A stretch of 64,000 nt of DNA, from NCBI RefSeq assembly GCF_001698125.1, contig NZ_CP013856.1, forward strand, positions 1 through 64,000, in the 5' to 3' direction. Positions 9,109-17,001 of the stretch are shown here, piece after piece. The notes below the pieces were generated by a model. It saw nothing but the letters and a program-made list of their open reading frames with translations, had not been told where the DNA came from and did no database searches. Every line of letters begins with the position of its first letter. Positions within the stretch are counted from its first letter, which is position 1. Position numbers and translations under genes: made by a program. This DNA comes from Pseudonocardia sp. HH130630-07. GTDB lineage: Bacteria; Actinomycetota; Actinomycetes; Mycobacteriales; Pseudonocardiaceae.

Positions 9109-9675
9109 CTACGAGTCGGCGGGCCGGGGCCGCCGGGCGGTGTCCCTCGCGACGCCGAGCAGAGCGGCTGCCGCGGTCCAGTGCATCGCGTGCGGGGTCG
9201 GCGTGCTGGTGTGGTCGACGGCCCAGAGCGCGACACCAGCGCCGGCGGTGAGATGGGCGAGCGCGGCACGGGTGGCGACCGGAAGGCGGTGTGCTCGCAG
9301 CACGACCAGGTGCCGGATCTGTTCGGCGCGCAGCCAGAGCGCGAGCAGCCCAGGCAGCCGCGATCGCGGTCCGGCATCGTCGAGGGCTTCGCGGGTCTTG
9401 CCGAGCGCGAGCAACAGATCGCGGGCCAAGACCGGCCACGGCGAGCCGGGCGCGGCCGGACACACCACGACTCCGCCCGCGAGATCGTGCAGCCCCAACA
9501 GGGTCCGCACGCACGCGTGATCGTCGTCGGGATCGCGCACCCACCGGACAGCGGCAGGCGCCCCGGCCGGCCAGTACGTGGTCACCGTCGCCGGCCGTGT
9601 CGATGCAGGTGTGGCCGGTCCGTGGTCACCGCCCAGACCGGTGGTCGTGGCCACGATGGCTTCAGTAGTGGTCAC
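9109..9675 (-). CDS. Hypothetical protein of the transposition module
   Basis: The open frame runs through from further upstream. The GTG at 9675 is preferred because it follows the ATPase stop (9719) by 43 bases. The 188-residue product has a Thr-rich N-terminus and a body with NTPase-like beta-alpha elements (VVVCPAAPGSPWPVLARDLL, IRHLVVLRAHRLP) but no P-loop. It occupies the place of TniQ in related elements but shows no TniQ zinc motif. Function unknown. Confidence 0.4.
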   Translation of the reverse strand: MTTTEAIVATTTGLGGDHGPATPASTRPATVTTYWPAGAPAAVRWVRDPDDDHACVRTLLGLHDLAGGVVVCPAAPGSPWPVLARDLLLALGKTREALDDAGPRSRLPGLLALWLRAEQIRHLVVLRAHRLPVATRAALAHLTAGAGVALWAVDHTSTPTPHAMHWTAAAALLGVARDTARRPRPADS

Positions 9676-9718
9676 CGGCGTGGTCGGGCGTGCACGGCAC
9701 AGGTCCCGGGGTGCACGG

Positions 9719-10462
9719 TCAGACGGTGGTTGCGGCGCCGTGTAGCGCGAACGCGTTGGCCACGATCCGCTCGTCGAGCACCGCGATGTCATGCTCGGCG
9801 CACAGCGCCGCCGCGGACTGGGTGAACGACGCCCAGTCCCGCAGGTTGCCGTGCGCGAGATGGTCATCGACCTGTAGCAGCAGTTCCGGGTCCACACCCT
9901 CGTAGATCGGGTGGAACCGCGGGATCAGCGCGGTCACCTGCTTCGTGGTCAGCGGTTCGAGACGGACCCGACGATAGATCCGCGAGCGCAGCATCGGCTG
10001 CGCGGACAGCACCTGCCACGCGCCGTCCCCGCCGACCAGCAGCAGCGGGAACCGGGTGGCCGGGTGGTCGTGCAGGTGTCGCAGGAACTCGATGCACTCG
10101 GTGTTGAGCCGCTGGGCCTCGTCGACGACCACCACCCGTGGGCGGGTCGCCAGTTCCTCGATGACGGCGTCCATGAGCACGAACCGGCTCGCCCGCCCCG
10201 CCGAGGAGCCGGTCAGCTGCTCGTACAAGGTGGCGGCCACCAGCCGCATCGTCGGCCGCGACGGGAACGACGACCACAACCCAGTGCGGGAGCGGGCGGC
10301 CAACGCCGACTCCACCGCGTAGGTCTTGCCCATCCCGGCCGGGCCGTGCACCACCCCCATCGCCGCGGCGTCCACCACGTGCCCCACCGCCTGGTCGACC
10401 AGCTGCAGCCCGGCTGTGGGCAGCACCCGCGCCCCGGGCAAGTCCAGAAAGTGCCGCGCCAT
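9719..10462 (-). CDS. TniB/TnsC-like AAA transposition ATPase
   Basis: This 247-residue ATPase has Walker A HGPAGMGKTYA near residue 45, Walker B RVVVVDEAQRLN, and a sensor-like LLLVGGDGAW. Such proteins select target DNA and activate the DDE transposase in Tn5053, Tn7 and IS21-type systems. The start codon shares one base with the transposase stop (TGATG). The much longer open frame upstream of 10462 is antisense to, or overlaps, the transposase gene and is not used. Confidence 0.8.
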   Translation of the reverse strand: MARHFLDLPGARVLPTAGLQLVDQAVGHVVDAAAMGVVHGPAGMGKTYAVESALAARSRTGLWSSFPSRPTMRLVAATLYEQLTGSSAGRASRFVLMDAVIEELATRPRVVVVDEAQRLNTECIEFLRHLHDHPATRFPLLLVGGDGAWQVLSAQPMLRSRIYRRVRLEPLTTKQVTALIPRFHPIYEGVDPELLLQVDDHLAHGNLRDWASFTQSAAALCAEHDIAVLDERIVANAFALHGAATTV

Positions 10463-12054
10463 CAGCTTCGGCCTCCTTGCTCGCCGCCCGCGCGGCGTTC
10501 GCTGTCCTGCTCGCTGTCCGGCGCCGGGTCGAGGTCGACCGGTGCAGGGGGTTCGGCGAACTCGGGGTTCCAGTAGGCGAAGTCGCTCTTGAGGTCGAGC
10601 AGGTCGGTGCGCGCCAGCCGGGCGAGTGCGGCGTAGTCCGGGCCCTCGTCGCCGCGGCGTCGCCGCCGACGATCGCGGCGTTCGGCGCCGGCGGTGACGA
10701 CGGTGGTGTCCTCGACCGGGCCCGGCTCGGTGATCGGCGCGAGTTGGGCGCGGGCCCGGCGGCTCGCCCGGCGATGGCACCGGCCCAGCTCGGCCGCATC
10801 GGCCCGGCGCCGTTCGAGCACAGCCTGGCGCTGCTCGTCGGACAGGGCGTCCTGCGGATAGGCGGTGGCCAGCCACGCGTCGCCGCGGAACAGCTCGATC
10901 TGGCGCAGGTCGTGCGGCATGTAGCGGACCTGCAGCACCTCGCCGACCAGCCCGTTGAGCTCCGGGGCCAGGAACCGGACCCCGTCGTGGTGGATACCGT
11001 CCCGGTTCACCGTGCGCTCCCGATCAGCCAGCAGCATCCACCGCAGCTGCTCGGACGGAACCTCGCGCAGCGACGTGGCGTCCTCGCCCCACCGCGCCAG
11101 CGGCGTCGTCCCCAGGCTCGAATGGATCCGAGTGGTGTTGTAGTCGCCCACCCACGCTGCGAACCGGTCCACGAACAACGTCAGGCTCATCGGGTCGACG
11201 TCCGGCCCGAACAGCTCCCCGCCCACGGCGCGGGGGCCGCCGGTGTAGAACGGCAGCCCGGCCAGGAACTCCTGCACCAGAGTGCGGTTGACCCGCTCCA
11301 CCTTTCCCTTCAGGTGCGGGGTGTAGGGCGGGGCGGGCACCGGCTCGATGCCCAGCGCCGCGCACGAGCGCCGCACCGCGGCCGCGGTGAACTCCAGCCC
11401 GTGATCGGTGCGCAGCACCGCAGGCAGACCCCCGAACGGGCCCCGCGCCGAGTCGACCACGATCCCCGAGCGCAACGTGGCCAACACTGTTGCCGAGTCG
11501 GGCCGCATCGAGATCGCCCACCCCATGATCAGTCGCGAGAAGCCGTCCACGAACAACGTCGCCCACGGCTTGGCCGGGCGCTGTGCTCGCGGCGCGAGCA
11601 CCAGCACCGGCAGCTCGACGTGATCGCCCTCCCACATCGCGTTGCGTGCTGGCGGGTCCCAGCGCAAGTACACCTCATACCGGCGGCGCCCCTCCGCGCC
11701 TTCCACCAGCCCGGCACGCTGCCCCGGCGTCAGCTGCTCGGCGAACGCGTACTGCAGCCGACGCAGCGACAGCCCATCCGCGCGGTCGGCGTGCAGCTCC
11801 CGGTGCACCGCCGCAACATTGCCCTGCCACCGCGTGAACGCGTCCACATCCGCGTCGGTCAGCTCGTAGCGATCCGACCGGGCACCCCGCTCCGGCTCGG
11901 TGAACTCCGCGACCCAGCGCCACACCGTGCGTGCACCCACCCCGAACTGCCCAGCGACCCGACGGACCTCATCACCGATCGGCTCACCCGCCCTCCGGCG
12001 TTCCCGCAGCCGCGCCACCAGCAGCGCCTTGACCTGCGGGTCCACCCGGCTCAT
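10462..12054 (-). CDS. DDE-type (Mu/TniA-like, rve) transposase
   Basis: The 530-residue transposase has an N-terminal helix-turn-helix (RRVAGQFGVGARTVWRWVAEF) and an integrase core with catalytic residues in WEGDHVELPV, LRTDHGLEFT and KGKVERVNRT. A C-terminal Mu-type beta-barrel region includes DGIHHDGVRF. It cuts and joins transposon ends together with the following ATPase. The start at 12054 overlaps the preceding stop (ATGA). Frame remains open upstream to 12105, but that part lies within the previous gene. Confidence 0.85.
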   Translation of the reverse strand: MSRVDPQVKALLVARLRERRRAGEPIGDEVRRVAGQFGVGARTVWRWVAEFTEPERGARSDRYELTDADVDAFTRWQGNVAAVHRELHADRADGLSLRRLQYAFAEQLTPGQRAGLVEGAEGRRRYEVYLRWDPPARNAMWEGDHVELPVLVLAPRAQRPAKPWATLFVDGFSRLIMGWAISMRPDSATVLATLRSGIVVDSARGPFGGLPAVLRTDHGLEFTAAAVRRSCAALGIEPVPAPPYTPHLKGKVERVNRTLVQEFLAGLPFYTGGPRAVGGELFGPDVDPMSLTLFVDRFAAWVGDYNTTRIHSSLGTTPLARWGEDATSLREVPSEQLRWMLLADRERTVNRDGIHHDGVRFLAPELNGLVGEVLQVRYMPHDLRQIELFRGDAWLATAYPQDALSDEQRQAVLERRRADAAELGRCHRRASRRARAQLAPITEPGPVEDTTVVTAGAERRDRRRRRRGDEGPDYAALARLARTDLLDLKSDFAYWNPEFAEPPAPVDLDPAPDSEQDSERRAGGEQGGRS

Positions 12055-12425
12055 CTCGCCAGCTCGCCGACACAGTCCGGGCACACCGGCCCCGACAGCC
12101 GCCACCCGGTGCTACTCATCCAGGCCTGCAGCATCGTCGACGTCCGACCGTCACCGGTGTCCGCGGCCGCCAGGTCCGCGCCCGACAGGGGTCCGTCCCC
12201 GCACCGCACACAAGCCAGGTCAGCGACCGGGCCGGTCGGAGCGCAGGCACGGCAGAACCGCCGCTCGACCAGCCCCATCGGCTCTGTCCCCATCGACTCC
12301 GTGGCGTCCAGGAACAGCCAGGTCATCGATACCTCCGCGCGCTCGATCGGGTTTCCCGGCGCCTGCCCGCACTCCGGAAAACGCATCGGTGCGCCCCGCG
12401 GATACGCCGGACCCGCCCGCGTCAC
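12051..12425 (-). CDS. Zinc-ribbon protein between resolvase and transposase
   Basis: The GTG start overlaps the resolvase stop (GTGA); ATG 12384 is an alternative. The 124-residue product has paired cysteines FCRAC, ACVRCGDGP and VCPDC, suggesting one or two zinc ribbons. It is clearly related to the proteins at 59304-59786 and 63410-63862: compare FCRACAPTGPVADLACVRC here with YCRACAPAGPITDLTCQRC there, and the shared TGWRLSGP-type segment. Its place in a tightly overlapped transposition operon suggests a DNA-binding accessory role. No experimental family function is known to me. Confidence 0.6.
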   Translation of the reverse strand: MTRAGPAYPRGAPMRFPECGQAPGNPIERAEVSMTWLFLDATESMGTEPMGLVERRFCRACAPTGPVADLACVRCGDGPLSGADLAAADTGDGRTSTMLQAWMSSTGWRLSGPVCPDCVGELAR

Positions 12426-13030
12426 CGCTGCTCCCGACCGGCCTGTTGCGCAGCCTCCCCGGGCGGTTTGCTCAGGTAGCGGTAGATCGTGGGCCGGCTG
12501 ACCCCGAACTCGGCGGCGATCTGAGCCACGGTGTAGCGGCGCCGCCCGTCCGCACCCGTCTCCTCGTACATCAGCCGGGCCAGGTGCGCCTGGCGCGCCC
12601 CGAGCTTCGGTTTCTGCCCACCGGTACGCCCACGAGCACGGGCGGCCTCCAGGCCGTCTTTGGTCCGCTCGGAGAGCAGACTGGCCTCGAACTCGGCGAT
12701 CGCGCCGAGGACCTGGAAGAACATCCGCCCGACCGCGGTAGCGGTGTCCACACCCTGATCGAGCACCACAAGATCGACGTTACGCTGCTGCAGGGTGCGG
12801 GCCAGCTCGATCAGGTGCTCCAGCGAGCGCCCCAGCCGATCCAGCTTGGTGACCACCAGCTGGTCCCCTCCCCGTGCGACGAGCAACGCCTGGTCGAGCT
12901 CCGGGCGGCGGGCGAGCTTGCCCGAGGCCCGGTCGACGAAAACCTGCTCACAACCGGCCGCACGCAGCGCATCGTGCTGAGCCTCAGGATGCTGGTCTCG
13001 GGTCGAGACCCGGGCGTAGCCGATTCGCAC
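12422..13030 (-). CDS. Serine recombinase (resolvase/invertase family)
   Basis: This 202-residue recombinase carries the nucleophile Ser in YARVSTRDQ near residue 10, the conserved TKLDRLGRS segment, FFQVLGAIAEFEASLLSERTKDGL, and a C-terminal helix-turn-helix (YTVAQIAAEFGVSRPTIYRYL). It probably resolves cointegrates of the transposon. It is the first gene of the operon; 13031-13120 upstream would be the place for a res site and promoter. Confidence 0.9.
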   Translation of the reverse strand: MRIGYARVSTRDQHPEAQHDALRAAGCEQVFVDRASGKLARRPELDQALLVARGGDQLVVTKLDRLGRSLEHLIELARTLQQRNVDLVVLDQGVDTATAVGRMFFQVLGAIAEFEASLLSERTKDGLEAARARGRTGGQKPKLGARQAHLARLMYEETGADGRRRYTVAQIAAEFGVSRPTIYRYLSKPPGEAAQQAGREQR

Positions 13031-13312
13031 GCCCGGACCGTATCGCTAACCCCCGACAGCGTGACGTAGGCGCAGACACGGGTTCCGTTACAACGGTGAC
13101 CTGCAGGAACCAACCGCACCGGCAGGTGTCTCGTGAACGATCGAAAGCCGACACTCCCGACGGCGGCCCGATTGCGGTGCACCGCACGCACGCGGCGGCG
13201 GCCGGACATTTGGAAGCACCGTCGGTCATGTCCACCGAAAATGGAGTGAGACCGAGCGGCTTGCCCCGCTACACATAACTGACCGATATGTCTGTTAGGA
13301 GGGAGTCCAGGG
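13031..13312. other. Intergenic region between resolvase and cargo genes
   Basis: About 280 bases without a credible gene. It lies between divergent transcription units, so it should hold their promoters and possibly the res site. The segment ATAACTGACCGATATGTCTGT at 13275-13296 precedes an AGGAGGG ribosome-binding site for the 13313 gene. Confidence 0.4.
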
Positions 13313-14110
13313 GTGACCGAACTGGCCGACCGCTTCATCCGCGACGGATTCGTCCAGCTGCCCGGCGCGCTGCCTGAAGCTCTCGCCCGTACCTGCGAGA
13401 GCCTCCTGTGGGAAGAGACCGGGTACGACCCTGCCGACCCCGACACGTGGGTTTCACCCACGCACTGGGTGCTCTACCGCGCTGACGAGCCGTTCGTAGA
13501 CGCCGTCAACTCGCCGACGTTGGTCGCCGCCTACGACGAGCTCGTTGGCCCAGGCCGATGGCTTCGCCGTGATCATGTCGGGGCGTTCCCCTTGCGGTTT
13601 CCCAGCGATGAGGAACCTGCCGAGTCCGGGTGGCACATCGACGCGGCGTTCCCCGACCGGGAGCTCACCGACGACGACCTGGAGTCGGTCGAGACCATGC
13701 GTGAGGTCGGCTTCAGGGTCAACGTCAACTCCCGCGGCCGCGCCCTGCTTCTGTTGATGTTGTTCAGTGACGTCGGCACGGACGACAGCCCCACCCGTAT
13801 CCGGGTCGGCTCCCACCTCGACGTTCCGCAGCTACTGGATCCCTACGGCTCTGATGGTGTCGACAGCCACGCGTTGGGCCCGATGATCGAGCAAGCTTCG
13901 GCAGGTAGACCGGTTGCCCACGCGACCGGTCGGTGCGGCGACGTGTACGTCTGCCACCCCTTCCTCGTCCACGCTGCTCAGACCCACCGTGGGACGCAGC
14001 ACCGGTTCATGGCGCAGAACGCGATCGAACCCGCCGATGGGATCGATCCTCGGGCGAGGAGACCACTCTCGCCAGTGGAGCAGGCGATCCGTGCTGGCCT
14101 CGATGACTAA
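13313..14110 (+). CDS. Phytanoyl-CoA dioxygenase-like Fe(II)/2-oxoglutarate oxygenase
   Basis: GTG start with a strong AGGAGGG site. The 265-residue protein has the cupin-fold iron ligands His-x-Asp in SGWHIDAAF (about 107-113) and a distal His in VCHPFLVHAAQ (about 220), followed by a basic segment that may bind 2-oxoglutarate. Family members hydroxylate small molecules in catabolism or natural-product tailoring; the substrate cannot be read from sequence. It is the first of several co-directional metabolic genes that look like accessory cargo. Confidence 0.75.
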   Translation: MTELADRFIRDGFVQLPGALPEALARTCESLLWEETGYDPADPDTWVSPTHWVLYRADEPFVDAVNSPTLVAAYDELVGPGRWLRRDHVGAFPLRFPSDEEPAESGWHIDAAFPDRELTDDDLESVETMREVGFRVNVNSRGRALLLLMLFSDVGTDDSPTRIRVGSHLDVPQLLDPYGSDGVDSHALGPMIEQASAGRPVAHATGRCGDVYVCHPFLVHAAQTHRGTQHRFMAQNAIEPADGIDPRARRPLSPVEQAIRAGLDD

Positions 14111-14246
14111 CGGGAGGACCCGATCCTCGACGAAACCGACAGGACTATGCGTTCCCTGCCTTCCCGCGTTCATCGGAGACGTCGCCGCCATGCCTGAACC
14201 CGTTCCCCCTGACACGGATGCTGCGCGCGGTTGAGATCCGTACCCG

Positions 14247-15038
14247 TTGTCAGGCCGCACCGTGCTCGTCACAGGCGCCAGCCGACGGGGCGGGATCGGC
14301 CATGCGATCGCCGCTCTGGCGGCCTCCTACGGCGCGAGCACTGTCCTGCATCACTTCCAGCCTCATGACAAAGCACAGGAGTGGGGCGCCGACGACCTCG
14401 ATGCCGTCGTCGCATCGGTTCGAAGACGCTCCCGCGCCGACGCGATCGTCGCGGAGATAGGTGTCGACCTCGCCGACCCCCACGGACCCGCACGCCTCAT
14501 GGACGCCACCGTCGAACTGGTCGGACACGTCGATGTGTTGATCTGCAACCATGCGCTGACCGGGCAGGACGCAGCACTGGACGAGGTCACCGCTGAGCAG
14601 TTGGACGCCCACTGGGCCGTCGATGCACGCTCGTCGATCCTGCTCGCCCAAGCTTTCGCCCGCCAGCACGACGGCCGGGCTGGGGGCTCGATCGTTTTCC
14701 TGACCTCCGGTCAGGGACTGGGGCCGCTACCGGGCGAGATCGCCTACGCAGCAGCGAAAGCAGCGATCGCCGGGCTCACCACGACGATCGCCGACGAACT
14801 CGGCGACCTCGGGATCCGCGTGAACACCGTGAACCCCGGCCCGGTCGACACCGGCTACCTGACCCAGGACATGTGGAGCCTCGTCGCACCGATGTTCCCC
14901 TTCGGCCGCTACGGACGACCCGAGGACCCGGCCCGGTTGATCGTCTGGCTCGCCACCGACGAAGCCGCCTGGATCACCGGACAGACCATCAACACCGAAG
15001 GCGGATTCGGACGGTGGCGTCCCCGCGGTCGCTCCTGA
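14247..15038 (+). CDS. Short-chain dehydrogenase/reductase
   Basis: This 263-residue SDR has the cofactor motif VTGASRRGGIG (residues 8-18), ICNHA in place of NNAG, catalytic Ser in LTSGQG, the YAAAK active site, and the Pro-Gly segment NTVNPGPVDTG. The acidic loop after the first strand leaves NAD versus NADP open. TTG at 14247 is the only start that keeps the glycine-rich loop near the N-terminus; no clear ribosome-binding site precedes it. It probably acts with the neighbouring dioxygenase on the same unknown substrate. Confidence 0.8.
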   Translation: MSGRTVLVTGASRRGGIGHAIAALAASYGASTVLHHFQPHDKAQEWGADDLDAVVASVRRRSRADAIVAEIGVDLADPHGPARLMDATVELVGHVDVLICNHALTGQDAALDEVTAEQLDAHWAVDARSSILLAQAFARQHDGRAGGSIVFLTSGQGLGPLPGEIAYAAAKAAIAGLTTTIADELGDLGIRVNTVNPGPVDTGYLTQDMWSLVAPMFPFGRYGRPEDPARLIVWLATDEAAWITGQTINTEGGFGRWRPRGRS

Positions 15039-15096
15039 ACTCACCGGCGCTCCGCACACACACTGGGGAGAAAGATCAGCGCGTAGCCTGGCTGGC

Positions 15097-15651
15097 GTGG
15101 ACGGACTGTCGCTGCTCGACGCGGCGGTGGAACTCTTCGACAACCGTCTGTCGACGATCACCGCTTCGCAGTGGACGCGTCCGACTCCGTGCGAGGCGTG
15201 GACCGTGCTCGACCTTGTCGAACATGTCGTGGCCGGTCATCGGATGGCCGTCGAGCTGCTTGAGAAGGGTCCCCCTGCATCCCGAGGCGAAGGCACCACG
15301 GCTTCCCTCCGGGAGGTCCGGCGCAGCGCACAGCGTCAGCGACGCGCGTTCGCCGCTGCTCACCCCGCCAGCGACGTCGACCACCCCGCCGGGCGGATCA
15401 CGGTCAACGAGTTCCTCGTATACCGGGCCGCTGACATCACCGTCCACTCCTGGGACCTCGCCCGCGCCATCGAGCTCGACGACCAGCTGCCTGAGGAGCT
15501 CGTCGAGCACGTGCTGGAGCCCTACGCCGCGTGGGTCAGCACGCTGACGGTCGAGCAGATGTTCGGCCCAGGCCCGAGCCGGATCCCCCCTGGAACGAAG
15601 CAGAATCGGCTCTTGGACCAGCTCGGTCGCCGCCCCGAACCACCCCGATAG
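15097..15651 (+). CDS. DinB-fold protein (mycothiol-dependent maleylpyruvate isomerase N-domain type, TIGR03086-like)
   Basis: The 184-residue product has the typical four-helix pattern: WTRPTPCEAWTVLDLVEHVVAGH with the first metal-binding His, and DITVHSWDLARAI with a second His. Actinobacteria use this fold for mycothiol-dependent enzymes and putative metalloenzymes. GTG start. It follows the SDR by 58 bases and so likely belongs to the same transcription unit. Specific reaction unknown. Confidence 0.7.
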   Translation: MDGLSLLDAAVELFDNRLSTITASQWTRPTPCEAWTVLDLVEHVVAGHRMAVELLEKGPPASRGEGTTASLREVRRSAQRQRRAFAAAHPASDVDHPAGRITVNEFLVYRAADITVHSWDLARAIELDDQLPEELVEHVLEPYAAWVSTLTVEQMFGPGPSRIPPGTKQNRLLDQLGRRPEPPR

Positions 15652-15710
15652 TCGAAGGCTTCACCGCCTGCCTATCGGGGACGACCTCGGAAATCCGGTT
15701 CCTCCCCGCG

Positions 15711-16877
15711 ATGGGACGCTCCTACGGTGCGAAGGTGCTGCCGATCATCTGGCTTTTCGGGACATCCGGGGTGGGGAAGTCCACCGTCGGCTACCGGATG
15801 CTGACCCACCTGGCCGCCGCAGGAGTGACGGCAGCGTTTGTCGACGCCGACCAGCTCCGGCTGGCCAGCGGAACCCGGGCCACCGAAGCTGACTTGATCG
15901 CTGCCGCGCTTCCCTCGTTGATCCACAACTATCAGGCCCATGACGCACAGGCACTCATCGTCGCCGGACTCCTCGACGACACCGGCCACCTGACGCGTCT
16001 GCTCCCTGACGTCGAGCGCCAACACGTCCTGACCGTCCATCTGGAGGCAGACAGCGACACCATCCGCGACCGGGTGCACCGCCGCGGCTGGCTCACCGAG
16101 CTCGCCGATGACGCGGTGGACTACGCCCACCGGATCGCCCCCGACCTCGCCGACCTGCGCCTCAACACGACCGCACAGACCTCCACCGAGCTCGCTGAGC
16201 AGGTCACCGACGCCGCATTGACCCACATCCGGCAGAACAGTCCGGGACACCTCGCCACACCTGCACGACCTCCATCCACAACCGCGACACCGCCACGACG
16301 CCTGATGGTGATCACCGGGCCAGGAGGCGTCGGCGTGTCCACCGCCGGGTTCCAGACGTTCTCGCTCTTGGCTAGGGCGGGCGAGCCGGTCGGCTATCTC
16401 GACGCTCACCAGCTCGGGTTTCTCGGAACAGACGTGCGCGGCGATCACCTCGGGCCACTGCGCGCCGCCAACGCTCGCGCGGTCACTGAGTGCTTGGCCC
16501 ACGCCGGCGCACAAACCGTCGTCATCAGCGGTGATCCTCGCACCATCGGGCTGCTGATCGACACCCAGCACGACGAGCTCGACAGCAGTGACTCACCCGC
16601 GCTGTTCTGGCTGGACGCCTCCGCGGCCGCCCTCGCCGAACGGCTCACCGCTCGGGCTCAAGGCGAAGGCCCGGTCATCCAGGGCAACCACCGCATCGGC
16701 CTCACCGGCGATGCGCTGGCCGACGCGATCGCCAGGGCCGTCCACGCGAGCCACCACGACCCGCGTCCTCGCGGGACGCGAACGATCGACACAAGCGACC
16801 TCGACCCACGACAAGTCGCCGAAGCGATGATCGCCTCGCTGCCCCGAGACAACAGATGCCTGCCGCCTGACAGCTAA
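15711..16877 (+). CDS. Duplicated P-loop kinase-like protein with one degenerate nucleotide site
   Basis: The 388-residue protein consists of two homologous halves. The first has IIWLFGTSGVGKST (Walker A intact) and DADQLR; the second has VITGPGGVGVST, where the Walker A lysine is Val, and LDAHQLG. The halves resemble small-molecule kinases of the adenylylsulfate/gluconate kinase type, and the second is probably non-catalytic or regulatory. The frame is open from 15531, but the ATG at 15711 places the first P-loop at a normal distance from the N-terminus and avoids overlap with the previous gene. Confidence 0.6.
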   Translation: MGRSYGAKVLPIIWLFGTSGVGKSTVGYRMLTHLAAAGVTAAFVDADQLRLASGTRATEADLIAAALPSLIHNYQAHDAQALIVAGLLDDTGHLTRLLPDVERQHVLTVHLEADSDTIRDRVHRRGWLTELADDAVDYAHRIAPDLADLRLNTTAQTSTELAEQVTDAALTHIRQNSPGHLATPARPPSTTATPPRRLMVITGPGGVGVSTAGFQTFSLLARAGEPVGYLDAHQLGFLGTDVRGDHLGPLRAANARAVTECLAHAGAQTVVISGDPRTIGLLIDTQHDELDSSDSPALFWLDASAAALAERLTARAQGEGPVIQGNHRIGLTGDALADAIARAVHASHHDPRPRGTRTIDTSDLDPRQVAEAMIASLPRDNRCLPPDS

Positions 16878-17001
16878 CAGCACACGCCGCACCCTCAGCC
16901 CCTGACGCCGATCTTCAGTGCTCTTGGCCCACCGACGACGCAACCGAGGCTAGATCACGACCACCGGGGCCACTTCAGAACATCAACAGGATGGGGATGT
17001 C

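Larger units (their letters stand above)
8297..13120 (-). mobile_element. Tn5053/Tn7-like transposition module (boundaries uncertain)
   Basis: Six minus-strand genes run from resolvase to two unknown proteins. The first four overlap by 1-4 bases. A DDE transposase plus AAA ATPase plus serine resolvase is the core of Tn5053/Tn552-type elements. A cluster of similar motifs at 8350-8403 suggests the left end. The right end was not found; it may lie before 13313 or beyond the metabolic cargo. Confidence 0.6.

Noticed and set aside
10477..12501. 674-codon plus-strand frame
   Set aside because: Antisense to the transposase, whose motifs and overlaps with neighbours are clear.
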